Assembly: GCA_964242625.1 (NCBI GenBank)
Contig: CAXTAO010000008.1
Coordinates: 1 to 64,000 of the forward strand
Direction of reading: 5' to 3'
DNA from: JASLDZ01 sp964242625
GTDB lineage: Bacteria; Pseudomonadota; Alphaproteobacteria; Caulobacterales; Caulobacteraceae
DNA: 64,000 nucleotides
Every line of letters begins with the position of its first letter. Within the stretch, counting starts at the first letter, position 1. Below the pieces are notes generated by a model, which worked only from the letters and a program-made list of their open reading frames with translations, ran no database searches and was not told the DNA's origin. Below are positions 43,519 to 51,757 of this stretch, piece after piece. The translations under genes were made by a program, and so were the position numbers.

Positions 43519-43971
43519 ATGGGTTTTCGACTTGAGCACCGGATCGGGATCGCCGCCCCCGCCTCGGCGGTGTGGGAGGCGCTCGCCGACCTCCCCCGCT
43601 GGGGCGAGTGGAACCCGCTGAACCCGCGCGCCGATGGAACGCTGCGGATCGGCGCGCCGCTGGAGCTCGCGCTCCACGTGCCGGGCGAGGCCGCGACGAC
43701 GCAGAAGGTGCAGGTGGTCGACTGGGTGCCCTTTGAGCAGCTGGTGTGGACCGCGCGCTACGGCGGCGGCCTCGTGCGCTCCACCCGCTACATCGAGATC
43801 GAGGCGTTGTCGGAGACCGGGTGCATCGTCTCCAACGGCGAGCTGTTCGACGGGCTGGGCGCGCGCTGGATCTCCCGCTCGCTCCGCAGCCGCACGCGGC
43901 AGGGGTTCGCCGCGCTCGGCGAGGCGCTCAAGGCGCGGGTAGAGGGGCTGTGCGCGGCCGAGGCGGCGTGA
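43519..43971 (+). CDS. SRPBCC (START-like) family protein
   Basis: A 150-residue protein starting with EHRIGIAAPASAVWEALADLPRWGEWNPLNP, the SRPBCC opening strand and helix, and ending in the long amphipathic helix RSRTRQGFAALGEALKARVEGL. Such proteins bind hydrophobic ligands in a deep cavity; the ligand here is unknown. Its stop overlaps the GTG start of the Fe-S scaffold gene. Confidence 0.82.
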   Translation: MGFRLEHRIGIAAPASAVWEALADLPRWGEWNPLNPRADGTLRIGAPLELALHVPGEAATTQKVQVVDWVPFEQLVWTARYGGGLVRSTRYIEIEALSETGCIVSNGELFDGLGARWISRSLRSRTRQGFAALGEALKARVEGLCAAEAA

Positions 43972-44408
43972 TCGACGAGCTCTACTCGCAGCGGCTCCTG
44001 GCGCTCGCGGCGAACATGCCGCGCGCGGGCCGGCTGGCCGCGCCCCAGGCTAGCGCCTCGCGCCACGCCAAGCTGTGCGGCTCCACGGTAACCACCGACG
44101 TGGTGCTGGAAGGGGGCCGCATCGTCGATTTCGCCCAGGACGTGCGCGCCTGCGCGCTGGGCCAGGCCTCGGCTGCGGTGCTGGGCGACGCCGTCGTGGG
44201 CGCCGAGCCTGCAGAGATCGAGCGGGCGCGCGACGCGCTGCGCCAGATGCTGAAGGCGGGCGGTCCGCCGCCGGAGGGGCGCTTCGCGGGGCTCGCGGCG
44301 CTCGCGCCGGTGCGCGACTACCCTGCGCGCCACGCCTCCACCCTCCTGGCCTTCGAGGCCGCGGCGGAAGCCGCGCGCGCCGCCGCGGACGCCGCGGGAG
44401 GCGGCTGA
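43968..44408 (+). CDS. Iron-sulfur cluster assembly scaffold protein, NifU/IscU-like
   Basis: A 146-residue protein with the NifU-N/IscU fold pattern. The first cluster cysteine is in HAKLCGSTVTTDV, the second in DVRACALGQASAAV; the third conserved IscU Cys is not evident, so cluster binding may be weak. GTG at 43968 overlaps the previous stop. It precedes yidD and thrS, an arrangement seen in related alphaproteobacteria. Confidence 0.8.
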   Translation: MIDELYSQRLLALAANMPRAGRLAAPQASASRHAKLCGSTVTTDVVLEGGRIVDFAQDVRACALGQASAAVLGDAVVGAEPAEIERARDALRQMLKAGGPPPEGRFAGLAALAPVRDYPARHASTLLAFEAAAEAARAAADAAGGG

Positions 44409-44507
44409 GCCACACTCGCGCCGCACCGCGGGAGCCCGGCCGGGCCCGGGGTGGCGGCGCGGCCCCACGGCGTGCTAGGCCCGATCGCGCCACAGGGGAG
44501 TTCCGCG

Positions 44508-44780
44508 TTGCCGGGCGCCTACGAACAGCTGATCCGGCGCGCCCACTCCGTCTACAAGGCCGCCCTCTCCCCGCTGTTCGGGCCGGCCTGCCGCTTCCTT
44601 CCCACCTGCTCGACCTACGCCTGCGAGGCGTTGATCGCCCACGGCCCTGTGCGGGGAAGCGCGCTCGCCGCGCGCCGCCTGTGCCGCTGTCGCCCCGGCG
44701 GCGGCTCGGGCTATGACCCCGTTCCCCTCACCTGGCCGCCCGCCCCGCGCGAGCGCGCGGCCCTCCGCTGCGACGCATGA
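44508..44780 (+). CDS. yidD: Membrane protein insertion efficiency factor YidD
   Basis: A 90-residue protein with the YidD core SVYKAALSPLFGPACRFLPTCSTYACEALIAHG and the tail RLCRCRPGGGSGYDPVP, including the conserved Cys residues. YidD assists YidC-dependent insertion of membrane proteins at the inner membrane. TTG at 44508 has GGGGAG eight bases upstream and fits the family start; a GTG 19 codons earlier is less likely. Its stop overlaps the thrS start (ATGA). Confidence 0.88.
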   Translation: MPGAYEQLIRRAHSVYKAALSPLFGPACRFLPTCSTYACEALIAHGPVRGSALAARRLCRCRPGGGSGYDPVPLTWPPAPRERAALRCDA

Positions 44781-46744
44781 TCGACCTCGAGTTCCCCGAC
44801 GGCTCCCACCGCCCGTTCGACGCGGGGGTGACCGGCCGCGAGGTGGCGGCGAGCCTCTCGACCTCGCTCGCCAAGAAGGCGGTGATCGTGCGGCTCGACG
44901 GGCGGCTGCGCGACCTCGACCGTCCGCTGACGGAAGGCGGGCGTATCGAGATCCTGACGCGCGACCACCCCGATGTCCTGCCGGTGATCCGCCACGACGC
45001 CAGCCACGTCATGGCCGAGGCGGTGCAGGCGCTGTACCCCGGCACGCAGGTGACGATCGGCCCCGCGATCGAGGACGGCTTCTACTACGACTTCGCGCGC
45101 GACGCGCCGTTCAGCCTCGACGACCTGCCGAGGATCGAGGCCAAGATGCGCGAGATCGTCGCGCGCGGCGAGCCGATCACGCGCGAGGTGTGGGACCGCG
45201 ACGCCGCCATCGCCCATTTCGAGGGGGTGGGCGAGCGCTACAAGGCCGAGATCATCCGCGACCTGCCGGAAGGGGAGGAGATCTCCATCTACCGCCAGGG
45301 CGCCTGGCTCGACCTGTGCCTCGGTCCCCACCTGCCCTCCACCCGCTATGTCGGCTCGGCCTTCAAGCTGACCAAGCTCGCCGGGGCCTACTGGCGTGGC
45401 GACGCGAACAACGCCCAGCTGCAGCGCATCTACGGCACCGCCTGGGCCACCGACGCCGACCTCGCCGCCCACCTCGAGCGGCTGGCGGAGGCCGAGCGGC
45501 GCGACCACCGACGCATCGGCCGCGCGATGGACCTCTTCCACATGCAGGAGGAGGGGCGCGGCATGGTGTTCTGGCACCCCAACGGCTGGACGCTGTGGCG
45601 CGAGCTCGAGACCTATCTGCGCCGCCGCCTCGCCGCCGACGGCTACCAGGAGATCAAGACACCCCAGATCCTCGACCGCTCGCTGTGGGAGCGCTCGGGC
45701 CACTGGGAGAAGTACGCCGCCAACATGTTCACCTGCGAGACGGTGGAGGGTGAAGTCCTGGCGGTGAAGCCGATGAATTGCCCCGGCCACGTGCAGGTGT
45801 TCAATTGGGGGCAGACCAGCTACCGCGACCTGCCGATCCGCTATTCCGAGTACGGGTCGTGCCACCGCTACGAGCCCTCCGGCGCGCTGCAGGGCTTGAT
45901 GCGGGTGCGCGCCTTCACCCAGGACGACGCCCACATCTTCTGCCGCGAGGACCAGATCGTCGACGAGACGGCGCGTTTCTGCCGCCTGCTCCGTTCGGTG
46001 TACGAGGATCTTGGCGTCGAGCTGCACAGCGTGAAGCTGGCGCTGCGCCCCGACATGCGCGCGGGCGATGACGCGACCTGGGACCTCGCCGAGGGCCAGC
46101 TGAAGGCGGCGGCGGAGGCGGCGGGAGAGGCGATCGAACTCCTCCCCGGCGAGGGGGCCTTCTACGGTCCCAAGCTCGAGTTCCACCTGCGCGACGCGAT
46201 CGGCCGCACGTGGCAGTGCGGCACCCTGCAGCTCGACTTCGTCCTGCCCGAGCGGCTGGACGCCGCCTACGTGGCCGAGGACGGGGCCAAGCGCCGCCCC
46301 GTCATGCTGCACCGGGCGATTTTCGGTTCGTTCGAACGGTTCCTGGGCATCACCATCGAAAACTACGCCGGCGCCTTCCCCTTGTGGCTGGCGCCCGTGC
46401 AGGTGGTGGTCGCCACAATCACGTCCGATGCCGAGGCGTATGCTCGCGCGGCGGGCGAGCGGCTGCGGGCGGCCGGGCTGCGGGTCGAGGTCGACGTGCG
46501 CAACGAGAAGATCAACTACAAGATCCGGGAGCACTCGTTGGCCAAGGTCCCGCTGATTGCGGTGGTCGGCCGCAAGGAGGCCGAGACGGGCCAGCTGGCC
46601 CTGCGGCGGCTGGGGTCGGATCGGCAGCAGATCCTGTCCCTGGAAGAGGCCGCGGCGGGTCTGGCGCAAGAGGCCCAGGCCCCCGACCTGCGCCGGAGCG
46701 TCGGCGCACCGCATGCGGCCCCGGCCCACAGCGAGGCCGCATGA
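44777..46744 (+). CDS. thrS: Threonyl-tRNA synthetase
   Basis: ThrRS charges tRNA-Thr and edits mischarged Ser. The 655-residue protein has a TGS domain (1-62), the editing domain with HDASHVMAEAV and later HLPST, the class II core with Zn ligand Cys near 335 in MNCPGHV, motif 2 YGSCHRYEPSGALQGL, motif 3 LHRAIFGSFERFLG, and a C-terminal anticodon domain (ADYARAAGERL-like, then KINYKIREHS). It overlaps yidD at its start and the GT2 gene at its end by four bases each. Confidence 0.96.
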   Translation: MIDLEFPDGSHRPFDAGVTGREVAASLSTSLAKKAVIVRLDGRLRDLDRPLTEGGRIEILTRDHPDVLPVIRHDASHVMAEAVQALYPGTQVTIGPAIEDGFYYDFARDAPFSLDDLPRIEAKMREIVARGEPITREVWDRDAAIAHFEGVGERYKAEIIRDLPEGEEISIYRQGAWLDLCLGPHLPSTRYVGSAFKLTKLAGAYWRGDANNAQLQRIYGTAWATDADLAAHLERLAEAERRDHRRIGRAMDLFHMQEEGRGMVFWHPNGWTLWRELETYLRRRLAADGYQEIKTPQILDRSLWERSGHWEKYAANMFTCETVEGEVLAVKPMNCPGHVQVFNWGQTSYRDLPIRYSEYGSCHRYEPSGALQGLMRVRAFTQDDAHIFCREDQIVDETARFCRLLRSVYEDLGVELHSVKLALRPDMRAGDDATWDLAEGQLKAAAEAAGEAIELLPGEGAFYGPKLEFHLRDAIGRTWQCGTLQLDFVLPERLDAAYVAEDGAKRRPVMLHRAIFGSFERFLGITIENYAGAFPLWLAPVQVVVATITSDAEAYARAAGERLRAAGLRVEVDVRNEKINYKIREHSLAKVPLIAVVGRKEAETGQLALRRLGSDRQQILSLEEAAAGLAQEAQAPDLRRSVGAPHAAPAHSEAA

Positions 46745-47685
46745 ACAGCCTCGTCCGTCCGCTCAGCGGGGGGCTGGTCGCCTCCACCTGGCATGTCGAC
46801 GCTCGGCTGGAGGTCGGCGTCACCGTGGTGATGGTGGTGTTCCGCACCGGCCCCGTGCTCGCCAAGAGCCTGCGCCGCGTGTTGCGCGACGAGATGGTCG
46901 ACGAGTTCGTGATCATCGACAACGGCTCCACCGACGAGGAGGAGGCGGTCCTCGACGAGGCGGCGCGCGAGCCCAAGGTCACGCTGGTGCGCGGCCACGG
47001 CAACATCGGCTTCGCCCGCGGAGCCAACATGGGCGCGGGCGCGGCGCACGGCCGCGTGCTCGTTTTCCTCAACCCCGACGCCATGCTGCAGCCCGGCTGC
47101 GTCTTGGCGCTGAAGAACGCGCTGACGGCGCAGGTGCGGCCCTGCATCGTGGGCGCGCGGGTGATGAACACCGACGGCACCGAGCAGCGCGGCGCGCGCC
47201 GCGGCGAGGTGACCCCCGTCACGACACTCCTCAGCCTGACGCAGCTGTCGCGCCGGCTGCGGGCGTTCAAGGGCTACGAGATCCACCACGAGGACGATCC
47301 GGCCCCCGGTGAGCCGCTCTCGGTGCCGACCATCTCCGGCGCCTGCTTCGCCATGACCCGCGCCGACTTCGCCGCCATGGGCGGCTTCGACACGGGCTAT
47401 TTCCTCCACGTGGAGGACGTCGACCTGTGCTGGCGCGTGCGCCAGTCGGGGGGCGACGTCTTGTTCCAGCCCGCCGCGCGGGTCACCCACCTGGGCTCCA
47501 CGAGCCGGAGCCACCCCATGAAGGTGGAGTTCCACAAGGGCGTCGGCCTCGCGCGCTATTTCCGCAAGCGCGCGGACAACAAGCGCCGCAAGCTCCTCGC
47601 CTATCTGCTGGCCGTGCCCATCATCGTGGTCTCGGTCGCGCGCCCGCTGCTGCGGGGGCTGGCGCCCCGGCGCGAGCCCGGCTGA
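46741..47685 (+). CDS. GT2 glycosyltransferase (rhamnosyltransferase-like)
   Basis: A 314-residue GT-A enzyme with VTVVMVVFRTGPVLAKSL, FVIIDNGSTDEEE for the nucleotide, FLNPDAMLQPG as the DxD-type motif and SGACFAMTRADFAAMGGFD, HVEDVDLCWRVRQ. It ends with a hydrophobic stretch (KLLAYLLAVPIIVVSVARP) that may tether it to the membrane. This is the WcaA/RfbF-like pattern of surface polysaccharide glycosyltransferases. Its ATG overlaps the thrS stop. Confidence 0.85.
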   Translation: MNSLVRPLSGGLVASTWHVDARLEVGVTVVMVVFRTGPVLAKSLRRVLRDEMVDEFVIIDNGSTDEEEAVLDEAAREPKVTLVRGHGNIGFARGANMGAGAAHGRVLVFLNPDAMLQPGCVLALKNALTAQVRPCIVGARVMNTDGTEQRGARRGEVTPVTTLLSLTQLSRRLRAFKGYEIHHEDDPAPGEPLSVPTISGACFAMTRADFAAMGGFDTGYFLHVEDVDLCWRVRQSGGDVLFQPAARVTHLGSTSRSHPMKVEFHKGVGLARYFRKRADNKRRKLLAYLLAVPIIVVSVARPLLRGLAPRREPG

Positions 47686-47695
47686 GCCGCCGCGT

Positions 47696-48598
47696 TCAGG
47701 CGCGCGGCGGGAACGCCCCCGCGCGCGCCAGCGCTCCCGGGACGGGGCGGCCCAGCCGATCGGCCACCCAGCGCGCCGTGTCGATCAGAGCGTCGAGATC
47801 ATAGCCCGTGTCGATCCCAGCGCGGTGGAGCATCCACACGAGGTCTTCGGTCGCCACATTGCCCGTGGCCCCGGGGGCGAAGGGGCAGCCGCCGATCCCC
47901 CCGCAGCTCGCGTCCAGCACGTCGACGCCCGCCTCCACCGCGGCGTAGGCATTGGCGAGCGCGGTGTGGCGGGTGTCGTGGAAGTGCATCCGCAACCGGG
48001 CGCCGGGGGCCGCCTCGCGCGCCGCCTCGATCCGCGCGCGCACCGCCCAGGGGTCGGCCGCGCCGATGGTGTCGGCCAGCGCGATCTCCCCGATCCCCGC
48101 GGCGTGCAGGTCGCGCGCAATGCCCGCCACCCGCGCCGCGGGCACCTCGCCCTCGAACGGGCAGCCGAAGGCGACCGAGATCACCGCCGAGACGGGCGGC
48201 CCCTCGTGGCGCGCGCGCTCGGCAATCAGCCGCGCCACATCGAGCTGTTCGGCCGTCCCCGCGCCCTGGTTGCGCTGTCCGAAGCCGTCGGTGGCGCATA
48301 CCACGACGTTGGCCTCGTCGCAGCCCGCCTCCACGCAGCGCGTCCAGCCGCGGAGGTTGAGCACGAGGCCGATGCGGGTGCGGCCCGGCGCGCGGGGCAG
48401 CGCCGCCATGATCTCCTCGGCCCCCGCCATCTGCGGCACGCGCGCGGGGTTGACGAAGCTCACCGCCTCCAGCCGTCGCGCGCCCGCCGCCTCCAGCCGC
48501 GCTATGAACTCCAGCCGCTCGGCCACGGGGAGCGCGCGCGCCTCGTTCTGCAGGCCGTCGCGCGGGCCCACCTCCACGATCTCCACCCGCCGCTCCAT
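47696..48598 (-). CDS. mvaB: Hydroxymethylglutaryl-CoA lyase
   Basis: The enzyme splits HMG-CoA to acetoacetate and acetyl-CoA, the end of leucine breakdown. The 300-residue barrel has IVEVGPRDGLQNE, the catalytic region SVAFGCPFEGEV, MHFHDTRHTALAN for metal binding and the active-site loop GGIGGCPFAPGATGNVATED with its conserved Cys. ATG at 48598 has AAGGAG upstream. Partner leucine catabolism genes are not nearby. It is divergent from the GT2 gene and convergent with the one before it. Confidence 0.92.
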   Translation of the reverse strand: MERRVEIVEVGPRDGLQNEARALPVAERLEFIARLEAAGARRLEAVSFVNPARVPQMAGAEEIMAALPRAPGRTRIGLVLNLRGWTRCVEAGCDEANVVVCATDGFGQRNQGAGTAEQLDVARLIAERARHEGPPVSAVISVAFGCPFEGEVPAARVAGIARDLHAAGIGEIALADTIGAADPWAVRARIEAAREAAPGARLRMHFHDTRHTALANAYAAVEAGVDVLDASCGGIGGCPFAPGATGNVATEDLVWMLHRAGIDTGYDLDALIDTARWVADRLGRPVPGALARAGAFPPRA

Positions 48599-48686
48599 CC
48601 GAGCGCTCCTTCGCGTCGCCGACGGCGCCCCGCCTAGCACCCGGCGCGCCGTTCCGCGCGGGATGGATCGCGGCTAGACGCACGCC

Positions 48687-49436
48687 GTGACTTCCTCCCC
48701 CTCCCCACTCGGCCCGGCGCCCGCTCCCGAGGTGAGCGTGATCGCGCCGGTGTTCGACGAGGCGGGGGCGGCGCCCGATCTCGCGCGCGAGATCGATCGC
48801 GCCTTCGCCGGGCGGCCGTACGAGATGATCTTCGTCGACGACCGCTCGCGCGACGACACCTGGGCGCGTCTCTGTGCGCTCAAGCCCGAGCTGCCGGCGC
48901 TGCGCGTGCTGCGCCACGCCCGCAACGCGGGGCAGAGCCGGGCGCTGCGCACGGGGGTCCTCGCCGCCCGGGCGCCGGTGATCGTCACGCTGGACGGCGA
49001 CGGGCAGAACGACCCCGCCGACGCGCCGCGCCTCGTCGCCCGGCTCCTGGCCGAGCCTGGGCTGGCGCTGGTCGGCGGGCGGCGCGCCCAGCGACGCGAC
49101 GGGGCGGCCAAGCGCTGGGCCTCGCTCATCGCCAACGGCGTGCGCCGGCGCCTGCTGGACGACGGGGCGGACGATACCGGCTGCGGCCTGAAGGCGTTCC
49201 GGCGGGAGGCGTTCCTGGCGCTGCCGTACTTCGACCACATGCACCGCTATCTGCCGGCGCTCGTGCTGCGCGACGGGGGGCGGGTGGCGTTCGAGGATGT
49301 GGGCCACCGACCGCGCACCAGCGGAAGGTCGAAGTACACCAACCTCGGTCGCCTGGCGGACGCCGCCTCCGATCTCGCGGGTGTGGCGTGGCTCCTGCGC
49401 CGCGCCCGCGGCCCGGGAGCCGTGGAAGAGGGCTGA
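48687..49436 (+). CDS. GT2 glycosyltransferase, dolichol-phosphate mannosyltransferase-like
   Basis: A 249-residue protein with EVSVIAPVFDEAGAAPDLARE, MIFVDDRSRDDTW, NAGQSRALRTGVLAARAPVIVTLDGDGQNDP and DTGCGLKAFRREAF, RTSGRSKYTNLGR: the DPM1/ArnC-like pattern acting on a polyprenyl phosphate acceptor. The C-terminus is moderately hydrophobic but has no clear paired membrane helices, so it is the shorter form. The start is GTG. Its likely role is making lipid-linked sugar donors for the envelope. Confidence 0.87.
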   Translation: MTSSPSPLGPAPAPEVSVIAPVFDEAGAAPDLAREIDRAFAGRPYEMIFVDDRSRDDTWARLCALKPELPALRVLRHARNAGQSRALRTGVLAARAPVIVTLDGDGQNDPADAPRLVARLLAEPGLALVGGRRAQRRDGAAKRWASLIANGVRRRLLDDGADDTGCGLKAFRREAFLALPYFDHMHRYLPALVLRDGGRVAFEDVGHRPRTSGRSKYTNLGRLADAASDLAGVAWLLRRARGPGAVEEG

Positions 49437-49623
49437 GGGGCCGCCGTTAACGGCGCGCACATGCCTCGGCCTCAACCTGGGCGTCGGTCGCCCCATGGGG
49501 GACGACGAAAAGGCTCACGTGTTGCGGCTGCGTCACTTACGCGCGGGTGCGGCCTTGGGTATAGGAACCAAGGACTCCGGAGCGCCGCGGCGACCCGGCG
49601 AGAAGGGCAGAGAGGGCTCGTTG

Positions 49624-50829
49624 ATGAAAGCTAAACTGATGGCGGGGGTCGCGCTGGGCGCGGCGCTTGTCGGGACCGGGGCCTACGCCGCCCAGCCGAA
49701 CGGCTTCTACGTCGGGGTTGACGGGGGCTACCGCGAGCAGATCGGCGGCGGGATCCACACGTCGACGTCGGGCAACGCACCGGACGGTTCGCCCTTCGGT
49801 TACAAGTTCTCCCGCGACAACGACTGGACCGGGTTCGCGCGCCTCGGCTACCAGGTCTCGCCGCACTGGCGGGTCGAGCTGGAAGGTGGCTACCGCCCCG
49901 GCGATCTCACCTCCATCCGCGGCTCCAGCAACCGCGCCCAGCCCTACGCCCTGTGCACGGCCGGCGTCGTGCGCTCGGCCGCCTCGCCCGGTTGCGGCCA
50001 GCCAGACGGCAGCCAGGACGAATACTCGGCGATGGCGAACGTCATCTACGACATCCTGCCCGACTCGAAGATCGATCCCTTCATCGGCGTGGGCGTCGGC
50101 GTTTCCTACATGGAGACCAAGTTCAGCGGCCAGTTCAGCGGCGTTCCCGCCGGCCAGGCCGCCATCCAGAACCTGACGTCGAACACCGACGACACCGCCT
50201 TCGCCTACGGCGGCCTGGCGGGCGTGTCCTACCACGTGACCAACCGCCTTTCGGTGGACGTGGCCTACCACTACATCCGCACCGCCGACCACAAGTGGGC
50301 GTCGCAGGGCGACGGCTCGATCCAGCCCGGCACCTTCCGCGGCCATTACGAGGACAACTCGGCGACCGTCGGCCTGCGCTGGAACTTCGGTCCGGAAGCG
50401 GCCCCGCCGCCCCCGCCGCCTCCGCCCCCGCCGCCGCCTCCCCCGCCGCCTCCGCCCGAGGCTGCGCCTCCGCCCGCGCCGGCCGCCCCCGAGGCGCGTC
50501 AGTTCGTGGTCTACTTCCCGTTCGACCAGTCGATCCTGACCACCGACGCTCAGTCAGTCGTCCAGGCCGCGGCCCAGTACGCGTCGCAGGGCAACGCCAC
50601 GCGCATCGTGGTCGTCGGCCACACCGACACCTCGGGCTCGGCCGCCTACAACGTGCGCCTGTCGGAGCGGCGCGCCCGCACCGTCGCCGATGCGCTGGTG
50701 GGCCTCGGCGTCAACCAGCAGGCGCTCGCCGTCGACTGGAAGGGCGAGGCCGATCCGGCGGTCGCCACCGGCGACGGGGTCAAGGAGCCCCTGAACCGTC
50801 GCGCCACCATCGACATCAACTTCCAGTAA
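49624..50829 (+). CDS. OmpA-like outer-membrane protein
   Basis: A 401-residue protein with a signal peptide ending in GAYAAQ. It has an eight-strand beta-barrel domain (about 25-255, with FYVGVDGGYREQIGGGI at the start and ATVGLRWNFGPEA at the end), then a linker with 18 consecutive prolines, then an OmpA C-terminal domain (YFPFDQSIL, VVVGHTDTSGSAAYNVRLSERRA, NRRATIDINF) that binds peptidoglycan. A TTG lies directly before the ATG. A hairpin terminator follows. Confidence 0.93.
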   Translation: MKAKLMAGVALGAALVGTGAYAAQPNGFYVGVDGGYREQIGGGIHTSTSGNAPDGSPFGYKFSRDNDWTGFARLGYQVSPHWRVELEGGYRPGDLTSIRGSSNRAQPYALCTAGVVRSAASPGCGQPDGSQDEYSAMANVIYDILPDSKIDPFIGVGVGVSYMETKFSGQFSGVPAGQAAIQNLTSNTDDTAFAYGGLAGVSYHVTNRLSVDVAYHYIRTADHKWASQGDGSIQPGTFRGHYEDNSATVGLRWNFGPEAAPPPPPPPPPPPPPPPPPPEAAPPPAPAAPEARQFVVYFPFDQSILTTDAQSVVQAAAQYASQGNATRIVVVGHTDTSGSAAYNVRLSERRARTVADALVGLGVNQQALAVDWKGEADPAVATGDGVKEPLNRRATIDINFQ

Positions 50830-50885
50830 CCACGACCCGCGACCCCGGCCGGGACTAACCCCGGCCGGGACCGCACACCCTCTCC

Positions 50886-50918
50886 AGAGCCCGGTCGCGC
50901 ACCCCGCGGCCGGGCTCT
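50886..50918 (+). terminator. Hairpin terminator after the OmpA-like gene
   Basis: A perfect 9-bp stem (50886-50894 AGAGCCCGG with 50910-50918) with a 15-base loop, followed by GTCGTT. A second, shorter GGCCGGG repeat precedes it. Confidence 0.65.
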
Positions 50919-50985
50919 GTCGTTGGGCGCTCAGCGCGGCGACCCCGGCCGTCGACCCGGCCGGGAGCGGCGGCTAGGAACGCGC

Positions 50986-51579
50986 GTGCCCCTCCCTCCA
51001 CCCACCCCGGCGGACGCGCACGATCCGCTCGCGCCCTTGCACGGGCTGCCGGTCGCGCAGGCGGCGCGTGCGATCCTGGGCTGGACGCTCCTCGTCGACG
51101 GCGTCGGCGGGCGCATAGTGGAGACCGAAGCCTATGACGCCGCCGACCCGGCCTCACACAGCTTCGGCGGCCCCACCGCACGCAACGCCGCCATGTGGGG
51201 TCCGCCCGCCTGCGCCTACGTCTACCGCATCTACGGCCTGCACTGGTGCCTGAACCTCGTGGCCGGTCCCGAGCCGGGGGCGGCGGTGCTCCTGCGCGCC
51301 CTCGAACCGACGCACGGCCTCGACCTCATGCGGACGCGCCGCGGCGGGGACGATGCGCGGCGCCTGTGCGCCGGGCCGGGGCGGCTCTGCCAGGCGCTGG
51401 GCGTTGATCGCGTGCACGACGGCCTGCCGCTCGACCAGCCGCCCTTCACCCTCCGGCGCGGGCCGCCGCCGCCGGAGGTGAGCGTGGGCCCGCGCATCGG
51501 GGTGACCAAGGGCGCCGGCACGCCGTGGCGGTTCGGCTGGGCGGGATCGCCGTGCCTCAGCCGGTCGTTCCCGCGCTGA
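50986..51579 (+). CDS. 3-methyladenine DNA glycosylase (AAG/MPG family)
   Basis: The enzyme removes alkylated and deaminated purines. The 197-residue protein has the AAG signature GRIVETEAYDAADPASHSFGG (catalytic Glu), RNAAMWGPPACAYVYRIYG, and the closing GPRIGVTKGAGTPWRF. GTG at 50986 has AGGAA upstream; a TTG 21 codons earlier is unlikely because the intervening residues are Arg/Gly-rich and unconserved. Confidence 0.9.
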   Translation: MPLPPPTPADAHDPLAPLHGLPVAQAARAILGWTLLVDGVGGRIVETEAYDAADPASHSFGGPTARNAAMWGPPACAYVYRIYGLHWCLNLVAGPEPGAAVLLRALEPTHGLDLMRTRRGGDDARRLCAGPGRLCQALGVDRVHDGLPLDQPPFTLRRGPPPPEVSVGPRIGVTKGAGTPWRFGWAGSPCLSRSFPR

Positions 51580-51757
51580 CCGTCGCCGCCCGGCTCGCCA
51601 GGGAGGCGCGCGCGCATGACAAGCGCGCGCCGCCCCGCCTACAGTCCCGTCAACTCCGCTGGAACCGCTTCCCCTGACCGCGCCCACCCTGCTCCGCCGC
51701 CCCGCCGCCGCGCCCGACGATCTGCCGCCCTTCGCCGCGCGCATCAGCGAGGCGCTG

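Noticed and set aside
49563..49590. GGAAC before the OmpA-like gene as an EcfG promoter
   Set aside because: No CGTT 16-17 bp downstream; only CCGC.
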